The notes: generated from the letters alone by a model not told the origin. DNA of 64,000 nt from Begonia masoniana (GCA_022432975.1 CM039502.1:7485407-7549406); one strand, 5' to 3'. Shown: positions 26,220 to 38,908, counted from the first letter of the stretch. A program made the numbers and translations.

Positions 26220-28151
26220 TTAGAAGCTTGTGCTGAAGGGTTTGTAGGACTTGAGATCAAGAACAACTCCAGCAATCGATCCAGCAGCTGCTGCTATTGA
26301 AATTATCAAACAAGCTGCGCTTAAAATCTGAAGACACACCCATTTCGGACTCCATTTTTCAATCTTCTTCTGAGCTATGTACATCTCCACCGGAAAATAA
26401 ACGGTCAGAGGCCAGAATCCAAGCGCTCCGAGCAGACCAACGACGTCGTTGAAGAACGGAAGAAGCATGGCGATCAAGGTGGTGAAAATCACAAAAATAC
26501 TCCTCCAAACTAGTCTAAAGAGGTTGAGTTTATACGGGTTGAAGCCCGGAAGGGGAATTTCTATCTCTCTGGTGATGAATTTGGAATTTGGGAATGTTTC
26601 TAGGGCGTATTTTTCGATGAAGGCGAAGAGGGGTTGGCAATAAACTTGATAGGCGCCGATAAGATGGATGACAATGGCGGCGTTGGCTATGTCGAGAAGC
26701 CAAAACGGGTTGTAAAAGCCGAATCCGGTGAGGAGATTTCCCGGCGATAAGTCGCCAAATGCGGCGTAGCCCATACAACCACAGAGCATGTAGAAGAGGG
26801 TTGTTACAGAAACACTTATCAGAGATGCTTTCTTCATTGTTTTGGATTCAGACGGCGGAGATTTCACCGTATTCTGTTCATAGCAAAAAAAAAAAAACAT
26901 TAAAAATCATCTAAAAATGAAGATAATTAAGGTCGTTTTACGAAAAATGGTTTTTACTTGAATTTCTATGAGGATCATTGAGTAAGAGTAGGCAAAGGCT
27001 ATGTCCCCAAGCGCTTGAAAGCTTCTCCATATTTTTTGAGTTTCAGTGACGGTGCCGACGCTTATTCCGGTCAGACTCCCTCTAATTTTTCCAGTTTCTG
27101 AAAAACAAAAAAAAAAAATAGTAAAATCAGATTCTTCTTCCTCCTCCTCCTCCTGCACTTGAAATGATTCATTATGTTTTAACCTGCAACTTTGGCGATT
27201 CCGAGAGCAAGTCCAATGGTGGAGTAAGTAAAGGACATGACAGCAGCGACAATGGAGAGCCACCAAAGCTGATCAAAATCTGGGATTTGAGAGAAAATAA
27301 TCTGCACAACTCCAAAAGCGATCATGTAAGGATTGCTGCTTATTTGGCAAGGATTCTTCCCACCGCTTTCATGGAAACAGTTTGATCTTTTGATTGCCCT
27401 GTTAAGATCAGTCAAAAACGAGAGAAAATAAATGAAAAAATCCCCAGAAAAAAACACTGATCAAATTCTGGGATTTGTTTATATGATTACTCACATCATA
27501 CTGATTGATGAAGCTATGGTGTAGCCAATTGCCACACCGATGAGATTCAGATATTGAACCAACCCACATATGTTTACCATTCGCCTACCTGAAAAAATAA
27601 TAAAATCCAAAAGAATGAGCCATGAAAAGAAAAAAAAAAATAAATCCGAAGAAAACAGAGAGATCTGAGAAAAAAAATGGAGGAAGATAAGTTTTGAAAT
27701 TTACCGAGGTTGGCTCTGACGGCGTCCATGTAAGTATAGTTCCTCTTTCCGGTGAGAGGATCGCCGGACCGGTAACAAGCACAGAGAAGGATGGAAGTAT
27801 AGTAAGTAACAAAGGAGAACAAGAACATTACGGCTGGGCCGGCGACCCATCCGAGCTGAGCGGTGGCCCAAGCTAGAGAGAGAACTCCAGACCCGATCAC
27901 TGCAGTAATTATATGAGCGCTAGCCGTCCAAACAGTCCCTGATAAAAAAACCCAGAAAAACTTCAGACATTTCACCAAAATCACTACATTTGAAGCTGAA
28001 ATTTGAGCAATTCTTTACCAGTTCGCTTCAGGCGGCCGTCGTCGTCGAAGCATTTGGAGGCAGCTTGAGGAAGCATTTCAGCAGAAACATTGAAAACTTG
28101 GTTGTGGGGGAGGTGGGTCTTGGCAGCGCCATTTTCAGCCATCTTTTGCAT
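26220..28151 (-). CDS. AAP3: Amino acid permease, AAP family
   Basis: Plasma-membrane proton/amino acid symporter of the AAAP superfamily. Exons 28151-28019, 27938-27705, 27588-27495, 27398-27184, 27097-26958 and 26873-26220 join in phase to 489 residues, or 486 from the second in-frame Met at 28142 (MAENGAAKTH), which is the likelier start by family habit. Diagnostic stretches: GTVWTASAHIITAVIGSGVL in the first membrane segment, SLAWATAQLGWVAGP, GKRNYTYMDAVRANLG, IGYTIASSISMM, and the C-terminal GALGFWPLTVYFPVEMYI. About ten to eleven hydrophobic spans are visible. The frame is clean. It resembles the AAP2/3/4/5 branch; the assignment to AAP3 rests on neighbourhood and is tentative. The upstream region holds CT/GA microsatellites. 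Confidence 0.93.
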
Positions 28152-28339
28152 GAGAAAACAAGCAGAAAATGAGAAGAATTAAAAAGAGGAAGAACCTCGA
28201 AAGTAGGTGAAGAAGAAGAAGAGAAAAGTAACTGCAGAAAAACAGAGAGCAGTAGTTACGATTGATATTTAAGAGTCAGAGCTGAATCCCAGTCTACAAG
28301 AAATAGAAACGGACAAGTGTAGAGAGAGAGGCTGTAGAC

Positions 28340-28565
28340 AATGTGGGGAAGGTCTAAAAATGGTGAAAGAGGGAGAAGAGAGAGAGAGAGGACAATTTTA
28401 CAGTTGGAGAAGACGATAATTCAATTGGAAGCGCTGAAATGGAAAAGGAATTCACGTGCATATATATAGACTCTGGAAAATGGGTTGAAAAGCGAAAAGT
28501 TGAACACAAAACACCACGTGGTTCAATTCAAAGAACTCCAGCTCTCTCTCTCTCTCTCTCTCCTG
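28340..28565. repeat. GA/CT microsatellites upstream of the permease gene
   Basis: A run of agagagag at about 28377-28399 and of ctctctct at about 28538-28562, 190-410 bp upstream of the start codon. Such GAGA-type tracts are common in plant 5' regions and can bind BPC factors. A role here is inference. Confidence 0.6.
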
Positions 28566-31500
28566 GTTCTGGCTACTCTTTTTGACAAACCCACTACAGA
28601 TAGAGATGAATTCTAAACAAATACAAATACATGCATGAACCTACTTGTATATATATACACCTATTATAGCATTGTTTTTTACGATGATTAGTACTAAAAT
28701 AGAGATTCTACCATATAAACCATTGCCATTTATAGCCGCATTGGTTTATTTTTACGTAATATTTCTACGACAAATAACTTAATTAATTAATCAGTCTAAA
28801 AATTATATGTTTACAATCTAATCTTGTTCTATGACATATCAAAAAAGAGACTACAAATATAATAGTTGAAACCGAAAAATATTGCAGGACAAACAAGCAA
28901 AATCTTTGGAGGCGCATACCTTCGTTACGATCTTCCGAGCTCTATCGGAAATATGTAATAGGGTATGCTGGTTGGATGTGTGAGTTTGATGGATCGACTC
29001 TCAAATGTTTATATAGTATAAAAGGCATAACTCCAACTCATGAAACTCCACGTGTAAGCATTCTTGTCCACCGTTAATGGAAGAATTCGGTTCTCTCACT
29101 ATTAACAATCATAAACAAACTAGAAATAAATAAATAATTATTAAAATAAATAAATAAAGAAAGAAGAAGAAATGATGAGAAGCAATAAGAGTGGAGGGTA
29201 TCGAATATTGATTAGAATTTGAGTGAGGAATGGAGGGTTATTAGAGAAAGACACTCCTTCAAACCCAGTATCTTTGAAGAGTCTACTCTCCTTTTCTTCT
29301 TGCCTTCAATTATTATTATTTTATGCTCTCCCACTCAATTTGCGTCTCCTCTCTTTCTCTCTTCTCCTTTCTCCCTTTCTCTCTCTAACTATTGCAATAT
29401 TCTAACTATTGCAATATTTACACCATTGAAATTTACATCGGTAATTCAAGACGGGGTAAAAAACCACGCAAATAATAGATAAATTCACTATTAGAAAATA
29501 TGTATAATGAGTTTTTTGACTCAAGTATATATTTGTATGTTAAACCGAAATCTTCATTTTAATGAGATTCTCAACCTGAGTCTAACTGATCGAACCTAAT
29601 AGATTTCGAGGCACACCGAACTTTAATATTATTTATTCACATAAATTATATGTTTTATTTTTACTATTTATCTATCATAATTATAAGGTTAGTCAATGAA
29701 CGACAAACTATGTTTGCTAAATTTGTATGTGAAATCTAATTAGATGATATATTTTATCCTAAAAACTTAAGTACTCTATTATTATATTATGACGTGTTAT
29801 TTACATTTCATTCATTTATTAAAACGATTGATCTTTGATTGTCATTATTTTACAAAAGCATGAACGACACGTCACGTTACTTGAAGGTTGTTCATATGAA
29901 ATTTAACAATTGGCGGGACTTCATTTATTCTATATTAGGAATACTATTTCTAGGCAAACATGTTGGGTTCTTTTGCTTTGTTTTTACTTATTTTAGGCTT
30001 ATGATTCCTTATATTTAAGAATCTAAGTATAGTTTTAATTGAGATTAAAAGAAAATTATGAATTATTCTTGACCCCTCAACTATGAATGTTATTATTAGT
30101 GAACAACGGTAACACTAGGTAGACAAACATCAAACAAGGTGATTGTCACGTATTGTCCTAACTCACTTGGTGTACATGAAGCATAAATTTTGAAGCTTTA
30201 TTTTATGGCTATGCATATGTTTGATTGTTGATATCACGACAAAGCATATTCTCGTGTTTAATATTTGACTGGACGATGTTATTTAAATACATTCTTATGT
30301 GTCACAACTCGTTTTTTGGGTAAGAATGATAGTTGGATAGTTGACTTAGCCAATACCAGGAGAGTTACACCATCTCATATTATTTGAAAAATATGAAGGA
30401 GATCCATGCATAAATAAAAGTTCTTGTTTTTTACTAAAACTCAAGAAAAAGAGAAATATCCACTAATTTAAACTCTAATCATACTATCTTACGTGATGTT
30501 TATTAATTGTGCAATTAATATTTTATTTTAACTATTTATAATATTATACTAATTAATAAGTGACACGTAAAGATTCATATAAAGAAGTAAAATTCGAAGT
30601 TAAATATAATATTACTCTAAAAATAAATTTGTGCGGGTTTTTAAATTGCGTGATATTTATAAATAGCAATGGTGAAAGTACAAAACCAAAAAATATTGCC
30701 ACTCTCAGAACTTGGAGATTCTGATGATCTCTCTCTCTCTCCTAGTTAAAGTAAGGAGTAATAATAATAATAGAAGTATCAAGTCTTCTCCTTTAAAAGT
30801 GTATTGGTGGGTGGTTGTGATTGATTTCCTAAATCCTTTTCCTCCCCCATCCTTGTTGGCCCAACGTGACATTGACGAGGAATATTTAAAACTTATCCTC
30901 CATTATTCCCAATTAAAAAATTAAATATTCTTGATCATCCATAAAGACGTATTTTATAACGTATTCGTGTATTCATGTGCTCTTAGTATAATATTATCCG
31001 TGAGTTCTTAAAGTTAGCCCAAAACGCGTTATACTGGGTAGAAAATAGAATCTTACTTATAAATTATGAATTTTTCACTCTCTTAAACGATGTGAATTGT
31101 GTATCATCATTGGTATATGCTGGACTCACATTAGGTTGTCTCATACTACACATGGCGGGCTATCTCATATTTTAATTTGCCTTCAATTATAACTGAGTAT
31201 ATATAGTAAAGACATTAAAATTGTCCAAATTGTTACATAAAGTTACCGGTGAAGAAGCACTGTCGTATGTTTTGTAACAACATTAAAGCACAACTTTGGA
31301 CACTTGATTAACATCAGAATGTGTAAATTTGGCCACCTCAAAGTGTGATGCACGTAATGTAACTGTGACAACACTTATCTTTAAAGTCTAAGGAGAAGTC
31401 ATCTTATTTGAAAGACGCCTACAAATCAATGTTTTCTTTTTGTAGATCATGTCAATCTTCCCACTAACTTAAAGTTTGGTAAAGTGCAAGTGTTCATGAC

Positions 31501-32308
31501 TTAGATTAAGTCAACATTAAAATTATAATTTTCTCTAATTAATCATATTGCAAATGTTAATTAAATTGATAAATTATATCTGCCCTTTAGAAATTAGATA
31601 GATAAGCTTCGTCTACAGTCTTGCGTGGCACTTGTTTGTCCACTATAGGATTTTTGGAGGACCCACAATTTTCCATTGACACCTGTTAAGATCACTTAAA
31701 CCACGTTCTTATTTCTTTTAATTTTTTAAATAATAAAAATAACACATTTTTTCAACCGACAAATGACCTATTATTTTATTTGGATTCTATGACTTAGAAA
31801 ATAATATTAATGTAAGATTCGAGCAGTAATCAATGTCCATGAAAAAATAATGCTACGTATACTGTTTTATTATACTTGTTGACGTGTCAAACAATAATAG
31901 ATCGTAACGTGCGTTGCTTAAACGAGAGAGGCGCATGCATGATCCGGTGTAGGTCGCATGCAGGAATGAACTTCATATTTGTCAGAAGAAGAAGTTGAAT
32001 TTAGGCCCCACCACTTGTTCGGTTGACTGCATATCCACCGTCCATTATCTATCATTATGCTGCAGACAAAGATCATAAAGTTCTTCCCATTCCAACTTTC
32101 TTAATCTTCATTCATCGAGTCAATCTCAGACTACAAAATGCTTAATATTTTTCAATCAATATCCAGGTCAAAAAATCAACTTCTACATACCATAACTGAT
32201 AATTAAGTTGTTCTAAGTTCCAATTTACAGATCATGACCAAACAAATTTTCCATTTCCTAGGTGCTAGGAGAAATCCACGCATCAAACATGATTCCGTCC
32301 GCATCACA
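28566..32308. other. Intergenic region between permease and signal peptidase genes
   Basis: About 3.7 kb of AT-rich sequence without a supportable gene. It contains a palindromic stretch (about 30490-30580, with cttacgtga.. mirrored by ..gacacgtaa) and a diverged copy of a dispersed repeat at about 31010-31140 that also occurs near 39650. Frames such as 29219-29482 and 30712-30924 carry no domain. Confidence 0.5.
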
Positions 32309-34670
32309 TTAGTGGTTCGAGGGTCTATAAAAACGTGTTACATATCGGCCAATGATGTTTTTGACCGGAAGGGGTCCCCTGTGAATACCAGGAAAACACG
32401 AGTTTCAAGGATATGCATTGAACCTTACAAAAATGAATGTAATGTATCAGAATTCACAGATCCTCTAACATTCAATGCAAAAAGTTCATAAGAAAGATGC
32501 TCAAAAGTGAATCATTCAGATGCTTCAATTTCAATTATTCTACTCATTATCATACTTGTAGATTCCGATTTCTTTTGCTCATTAATTTTCATCATGATTT
32601 TAGCAAGCAAATAAACCTCCAAGTTTAGCCGGAACAATTGATAAGACGCAATATTTATAGTACAGACTACGTTGGTTTTAGAACACGAACCAAACATGGG
32701 AATCGTAGCTGTTATTTCGGTTGTCGCCCAACACGTAAACATGACCTTTAGGCACCAGCTGCCAGTTTAAGACAACATAGATAAACAAGAAAATACAACA
32801 ATTCATGAATCTACATTAGGAACAAATTCATGGATGTTCAAAAGAGAAGTAATTGAAAACACTTTAGGCACAGCTCATATACTTATTTCACACCATGTGA
32901 TGAATAAATAGATTTATCTCCCTAAAAAAGATGACTCTACAATATTGTATCCATACGACACGATTAAGATGAGAGAATATTCTGCTAATGTTCGAGGTCT
33001 CTTATAGAAGCTCTGCAATCAATTCTTAGGATGAAATACCACATATTAATAGCATATAAACCATGACATTATCGAGTTAACAGTATTCTGTGATGGACAA
33101 AATTGTAAACGACTAGGAGAGTTAAGCATTTAGATGTTCTATACTCTCACTAGCATTAACTCAACTTATCAGCTAAGATGATTTCATATTTTCCTAGGCA
33201 GTTTATAATGCAATAATGTCTGTGGCAAGATTTAAAATAAGTGACACTAAACGCAAAAGAATACTGTCATAATAACTCACAGTTGAAATAGTTACATATG
33301 ATGGCCCCCCTGCAATAAAATCCTCCTTCTGAGCAATTCCATTAACAAAAAGCTTCCCATGTTGAATCTATATTGTTGAAGAAAATATAATAAATGGAGA
33401 GCTCATAATATATTCCTTCACTGTCTTTTAATAATAATGACTATTGAGTAGCACAAATTAAATCTCAAACCAGTTGCTGGAGAAGACAGTGCAGAGAAGC
33501 TCCTCATTTACAATTTCAATCAGTCAATAATATATATGAAATATTAAGAAAAACAGAGCAAATTATGTATTTATACCTGTACCAAGTCTCCTGATTTTGC
33601 AACAATTCGCTTAATGAAGACATTTATTTCCCCATCTCCAGGTTGCTAAGCAAAACCAGGGTTTGACGGAAGCTCAGTACTGGTAAAAACCACTATGGCA
33701 AAATATGAAGCAAGTCATCGATTACGACTTACCCATGTTGGATCTCTGAATGTCACGATGTCACGTACAGCAGGACTTCTGAAGAAATACGAGGCCTAAG
33801 AAGATAAAAAAAATAATAAAAATACAGTTTCATTTTGAAAGAACTCTCAATATTGGAAACTGATAATTTAAATAGAACTGTATTGAAGATTGGCTCTGAA
33901 AGCAGGTCCGCAAAGTTTCGATAGTACTTTTCATCAGTTCAAATATGGATTTGATTTAAACATTTCCAATTCCATTAACTGTACATATACATAGTCCGTC
34001 CAACTATGACTGTCATCCACAATACATAAATTATACATTTCCATTTGAACTTTTCAATCGGGAAATTATTTCATCTTGATAAATTACTGCAATCAAATGA
34101 TCCTTCAGTCTAAATAAAGCGTTAGTCCATATAAACATAGAACTGAAACCTGTTAAAACTCAGACAACAATTAAAGTTTTCAATCTCCATCCTTTGCTTT
34201 TTGATGGTAAAACAATGCTCACTATCATAATCGTGAAATCACAGAATACAGCAGACGATCTACAAGGAAAGCTTTATAATCCTAAATGATAACTATGTAT
34301 TCGACTCCAAATCTTATAATCTACATAACCATTGCAATAAAACAATTTCTAATTCCTAGAAGTGAGCCAAGCTATGCATTTACAACTAACCACTTTGATG
34401 AAACAGAAGCTCCAAGATGCTAAAAAGATCTAGAAAAAAGGAGTATTTTACCCTTTCTACAATGATACGATCTCCAACGTGAAGAGTAGGGTACATAGAA
34501 GAGGAAGGTATGAACTTAATCTCTGAGAACATAGACCACAATAGAAAAACCACCAAAAACCTAAGGAACCCATCAAAACCCGGCCATCTGAGGAACCCCC
34601 AATTTTGGCATGGCATCCTCCTTTGCGATGGTAGGAACTCGTAAAATACAGAAGGCTTCAGGAAGCTCAT
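32309..34670 (-). CDS. Type I signal peptidase (organellar processing peptidase-like)
   Basis: Serine/lysine-dyad membrane protease of family S26. Exons 34670-34452, 33795-33733, 33645-33577, 33367-33281, 32758-32691 and 32378-32309 join in phase to 191 residues. Residues about 33-50 are the membrane anchor ([14 protein letters not shown]). The nucleophile Ser58 lies in [13 protein letters not shown] and the general base Lys106 in [12 protein letters not shown]. The C-terminal box [31 protein letters not shown] is fully conserved across the exon 5/6 junction. It is smaller than typical thylakoidal processing peptidases, with a short N-terminus and no obvious long transit peptide, so plastid, mitochondrion or ER cannot be separated here. 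The frame is clean. Confidence 0.92.
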
Positions 34671-35011
34671 TTCAGAAGCAGAAACAAGGAATAGTACCAG
34701 ATTAAATACGAGGAATTGGTTCTTTACGATAAATTCTGGATCGGATCAACAATTTCAGCAAGAAATTAAGCGGAGTAAATGATGAGTTGAGAAATTATGA
34801 AGGCACGAGAAAAGTAGCAGAGTTCGGGTTGACGGGACGGACTGAGCTACGAGCGTGAAATGGTGTGCTAGAGAGAGATAATGTCTGGAGGACCCTTGCA
34901 GGAGAAGTTTCCACGCGAGAGGAGAAAGAAGGTCCCGCCAAAGGACTATTTTTTGTAAGAAATAAAATACAATAGAAAGCGAGCACGCGGAACTGCAGTG
35001 CTTATCAATGG
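34671..35011. promoter_or_regulatory. Upstream region of the signal peptidase gene
   Basis: Presumed promoter and leader of the minus-strand peptidase gene. It ends where the MULE target duplication starts, so the MULE inserted about 340 bp upstream of the start codon. Confidence 0.5.
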
Positions 35012-35020
35012 TTTTATTAA
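35012..35020. repeat. Left 9-bp target duplication of the MULE (ttttattaa)
   Basis: ttttattaa directly precedes the element and pairs with ttttattta at 45702-45710 (8 of 9 identical). Nine base pairs is the Mutator-superfamily length. Confidence 0.65.
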
Positions 35021-35331
35021 GGTTAAATATCACTTAACTATGGAGTGATTTTCAATTCTAATGCTGAATAATTTTTTCGTCAATTTAAATATTAGACTAT
35101 TCTCCATTAGTAAATCGACCCACTCTATTAATTGGACGTTAAAATAGTTCACATGATTTGCACGCTTGTCTTTGTTCTTCATTTTTCGTTCTCTTTCATT
35201 CGCATTTTTCGTCATTCGTTTCACAGAGAACGTCTATAACCACCAAACCTCGACAAGCTGCGTGATGGATTGAACGTGAACGACGAAGTGAACATCGATT
35301 TTGCGTTTGCCCTAATATCCTCCGATTCGGA
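35021..35331. repeat. MULE left terminal inverted repeat
   Basis: About 310 bp, alignable in reverse complement to 45409-45701 with small indels. One shared block is ttgaacgtgaacgacgaag, and another is the gccctaat..ctcc block at the inner edge. Confidence 0.75.
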
Positions 35332-35862
35332 GTTTCGACACAAAATTTCCTTCAATGTTCTATAAAAACTATGATTTGAGGCTATTTTTCCTTCAATGTC
35401 TTTTTATATCTCCATTATTTGTTTGCTTGTTTGTGTGTAATTAATTGTGTTTGTATCTCCATTCTTCTTCATCTTGTGTGCTTATCATTTGGTCTATTCG
35501 TTTTTTCTATTAGCCGCAAATTATGTCCTAGTCATAGCCAATTGGCATTCCATACACGAATATCATGCAAGAAAGTCTATTAGCATCACATGAGTTGTGC
35601 TAAAGATTGTGGCGCTCGCTGTTCATTAGCATCTTGTGTTGTATTAGTACGCCTAATGTCCGAAAAAGAGAGATGGATGTCTTATGATGATTCTTCTATA
35701 TACTCATGCACATATGGGATTTGTGCTTGAATTTCAAGTGCATGTATATTGTGGGCGTATAAGTGGACTCTAATTAGACTTTAATGGTCCCAAGACTGTG
35801 GTTTATGTTCTACATTTGTGCATAATGTCACTTGATTCCTCAATTGATTTAATCAATGTGAT

Positions 35863-36115
35863 TTGTGGTACAGTCTAAGATTGAAGTACAAAACATAATA
35901 TCGCTAGATTATGATTCTCCATCGTCAGTAAGTGCCAACAAAGAGTTACACGGTATTGTTTTGTCTATTGGTAAAATGTATTCGATTAGTTTGTTTTGTA
36001 GAGTTTATGAAGTGGTTTCAAATATCAAATGTTATTGCAATGTCAGAGCTGTCGTACACATTTCATGGACAAGAGCAAATCCTAGACGTAGATTTTTTTT
36101 ATTGTTGCTATTACC
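35863..36115 (+). pseudogene. GRF-type zinc finger fragment in the MULE left arm
   Basis: The plus-strand frame reads CYCNVRAVVHISWTRANPRRRF, then in a neighbouring frame FYCCYYQ. The spacing C-x-C ... WT-x-x-NP-x-RRF ... C-x-x-Y is that of a GRF zinc finger, a small domain common in plant transposon-associated proteins. The frame breaks in the T run near 36092-36099, and the sequence is cut off at 36115 by the start of the duplicated block. Probably a remnant of a second MULE gene or a captured host exon. Confidence 0.5.
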
Positions 36116-36195
36116 AGAGTTTATTAGATAATAGTGAATATTAATATTTAACATAAAAATAATTGTACATTTACTCTCTAATATTTAAATTTAAA

Positions 36196-36372
36196 TAATG
36201 TTTCGTAACATTACTCTATAATTTTACTATCTAATCTTACACTCTGACGTGTCAAATATTGATTGGTGCATTTATTAATTTATTTTAATAATTAATAATT
36301 TATTATATTAATTGCGTAAATCAATATTGTCACGTGATTGTGTAATATTAAGAGTAAACGTAACATTACTTT
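36196..36372. mobile_element. MITE, family member 2 (in block copy 1)
   Basis: Inverted arms 'cgtaacattactctata..' and '..agagtaaacgtaacatta', with inner blocks gacgtgtcaaatattgatt and aatcaatattgtcacgtga. Its duplicate lies at 45791-45968, and a diverged relative lies at 22550-22706. Confidence 0.65.
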
Positions 36373-36898
36373 TTAAATTTTATATTTTAAGCTTACTCTC
36401 TGATATAATATTTACATAACATTTAATCAAAGATTAATTTAATATGTTATTTAAATATTTATATTATAATATAATAATTTATTAAGTGTAATGTATGAAA
36501 TTAGAGTATTAAATCAGAATATATATATTTCTATTTTCTTTTCTTTTTTTTATTAAAGATAAATAGTTAAATTTAATTTTAATTGTAATATTTTATTACT
36601 ATAATTTCTAATTATACAAATAATCATCTCAACGATAGTCAACTTTATCTAAGGTATTAGGTAAAATGGGATAACGCTGTCCCCCAATAATATATTTATT
36701 TGTCATATAAATAAAAAAATCTGAAAATCATTATACACAAATAAACAAACAGAAAATTACAAAAATGACCCGTATAACCAATCAACTGGTGCCACCTGTT
36801 TCTGCGTCATCTCCCTCGTCATCCCATGCTCATCACAATAGTAAACAATGGCAGATCGCCCTTCCTCCTCCTCCTGAGAGCTTGGCTTTTGGTCAGCC

Positions 36899-38908
36899 AT
36901 GAATTTCATCGTCCTTCTCTTTTCTGCTTTTTCCTCTTTTTCCTTCGTATTAATTTCTGCTGGTTTCAACCACGGCGCCAATTTCGCCAGCTCCAGCATC
37001 GTCTTCTCGACGATTGGTCGATCAAACTACTCCTTCGACATCTTCGCCCTTCCTGCTCTAGGAAATCCTTCAACTTCCGAAGAAATTCAGATCACTGACG
37101 GACATGCTGTCAATTACAATGGCCACTTCGCTTCTTCTTCATCAATCTCTGCGCTACTATCGTCTTTTGATAACCAAAACCGACTTCCATTCGGCTCGAC
37201 ATCATTGCAACTCGTCTACGTCACGGAGAGAAACGGATCGTCTAACATTTTCCTTGACGCTGTTTCTTTGGGAAATCATAAAAGCGGGACAAAACGATCC
37301 GGTTTCGTAATTGCATCTCGGTTTCAGGTTCCTCTGCTGAGCGAAAATGGAGGTTTGAAAGACAGGCCAATCATTAGCGGTGATTATTTGGTTTATGTTT
37401 CGACTCATGAAAACGCGGCCAAGCCGAGGAAGAGTTGGGCGGCAGTGTACTCAACAAATTTGAAATTACGTCTGACTCAAAGATTGACCCCCTATGGCGT
37501 CGCTGATTTCAGTCCCTCCGTTTCGCCGTCCGGGATGTTGACGGCGGTGGCTTCCTACGGCGAAAGTGGTTGGAACGGTGAGGTCGAGGATCTAAGGACA
37601 GATATATACGTTTTCCTGACTCGGGATGGAGCTCAGCGAGTTAAAGTTGTTGAACACGGCGGCTGGCCTTGCTGGGCGGATGAATCGACCTTATATTTTC
37701 ACCGGCGAGGGACTGATCAGTGGTGGAGTATATACAGAGCGACTCTTCCAAAACAAGGTCTAGTTTCTACCGAGTCAGTTGTGATTGAGCGACTCACCCC
37801 ACCGGGTTTGCACGCTTTCACTCCAGCTACTTCTCATCAAAACAAGAACTTTATAGCTGTAGCTACGAGACGATCCACTTCCGATTACCGCCATATCGAG
37901 CTGTTCGACATCATCAACGGTGAGTTTAAGGAGCTGACTCGGCTCGTTTCGCCCCAAAGTCATCACTATAACCCGTTCATCTCCCCCGATTCAACTCTTA
38001 TCGGTTACCATAAGTGCAGAGGTGAAAGAATTGGAAGAAAAAGCTCCAAGATCTTGCTGGAAAATATTCAAAGCCCCATTCCCGGCGTTTCTTTATTCAG
38101 AATCGACGGTTTCTCCCCGTCTTTCTCGCCGACCGGTGATCGAATCGCCTACGTGAATTTACCAGGCGCCGGCGCTTACGTCGTTAATTCCGACGGGTCG
38201 AAACGGCGCCAGATTTTCTCTCAATTCGCCTTCTCGACCGCATGGGATCCAGTACGAAAGGGAGTTGTGTACGCCAGTGCTGGGCCAATTTTGGTTTCGG
38301 AGAGCACCGACGTCGATGTTATCTCCATCAACGTTGACGACGATGACGAATTGAGTTTCAAGAAGTTGACCACCGGCGGCAAAAATAACGCTTTTCCTTC
38401 TCCGTCACCCGACGGAAAATGGGTCGTGTTTCGCTCAGGTCGGACCGGTCATAAGAATCTATACATCATGGATGCGGTAGAGGGAGAAAGCCGCCAGCTC
38501 CACCGGCTTACGGAGGGTCCTTGGACGGACACAATGTGCAATTGGTCACCCGACGGGGACTATATCGCATTTGCATCGGACCGGGACAACCCGGGAAGTG
38601 GGAGTTTCGAACTATACTTGATCCACCCGAACAAAACCGGGTTAAGAAAGCTAATTCAAAGCGGGTCGAATGGTAAGGCCAACCACCCATGGTTCAGCCC
38701 GGATTCAAAAACTGTAGTCTTCACTACGGACTACGCCGCCATATCGGCGGAGCCAATCTCAAACCCAAATCATTTCCAGCCGCACGGTGAGATATTCACC
38801 GTTAAACGGGACGGCTCTGGTCTGAGGAGATTGACTCACAATGCCTACGAGGACGGGACTCCGACGTGGGGCCACGTCACCTCAAGGATGTTGACGTGGA
38901 GACATTAA
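36899..38908 (+). CDS. DPP6-N/TolB-like beta-propeller protein, copy A1 (C-terminus frameshifted)
   Basis: Single-exon gene of 669 residues. An N-terminal hydrophobic stretch (MNFIVLLFSAFSSFSFVLIS) looks like a signal peptide, so it is likely secreted or in the endomembrane system. The body is a WD40-like TolB propeller with repeated S-P-[DST]-G/S motifs: PSVSPSG, PFISPDS, PSFSPTGDRIAY, PSPSPDGKWVVF, CNWSPDGDYIAF, PWFSPDSKTVVF. An in-frame stop just upstream fixes the start. One G is missing in the run at about 38868-38871 relative to A2 and B2, so the last residues read GHVTSRMLTWRH instead of the GPRHLKDVDVER tail. The homologous stop would be at 38962-38964. Biochemical role unknown. The family is represented by At1g21670/At1g21680 as I recall them. 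Confidence 0.85.
   Translation: MNFIVLLFSAFSSFSFVLISAGFNHGANFASSSIVFSTIGRSNYSFDIFALPALGNPSTSEEIQITDGHAVNYNGHFASSSSISALLSSFDNQNRLPFGSTSLQLVYVTERNGSSNIFLDAVSLGNHKSGTKRSGFVIASRFQVPLLSENGGLKDRPIISGDYLVYVSTHENAAKPRKSWAAVYSTNLKLRLTQRLTPYGVADFSPSVSPSGMLTAVASYGESGWNGEVEDLRTDIYVFLTRDGAQRVKVVEHGGWPCWADESTLYFHRRGTDQWWSIYRATLPKQGLVSTESVVIERLTPPGLHAFTPATSHQNKNFIAVATRRSTSDYRHIELFDIINGEFKELTRLVSPQSHHYNPFISPDSTLIGYHKCRGERIGRKSSKILLENIQSPIPGVSLFRIDGFSPSFSPTGDRIAYVNLPGAGAYVVNSDGSKRRQIFSQFAFSTAWDPVRKGVVYASAGPILVSESTDVDVISINVDDDDELSFKKLTTGGKNNAFPSPSPDGKWVVFRSGRTGHKNLYIMDAVEGESRQLHRLTEGPWTDTMCNWSPDGDYIAFASDRDNPGSGSFELYLIHPNKTGLRKLIQSGSNGKANHPWFSPDSKTVVFTTDYAAISAEPISNPNHFQPHGEIFTVKRDGSGLRRLTHNAYEDGTPTWGHVTSRMLTWRH

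Noticed and set aside
29219..29482. 87-codon plus-strand frame
   Set aside because: Hydrophobic/Ser composition from CT-rich DNA with no conserved motif.
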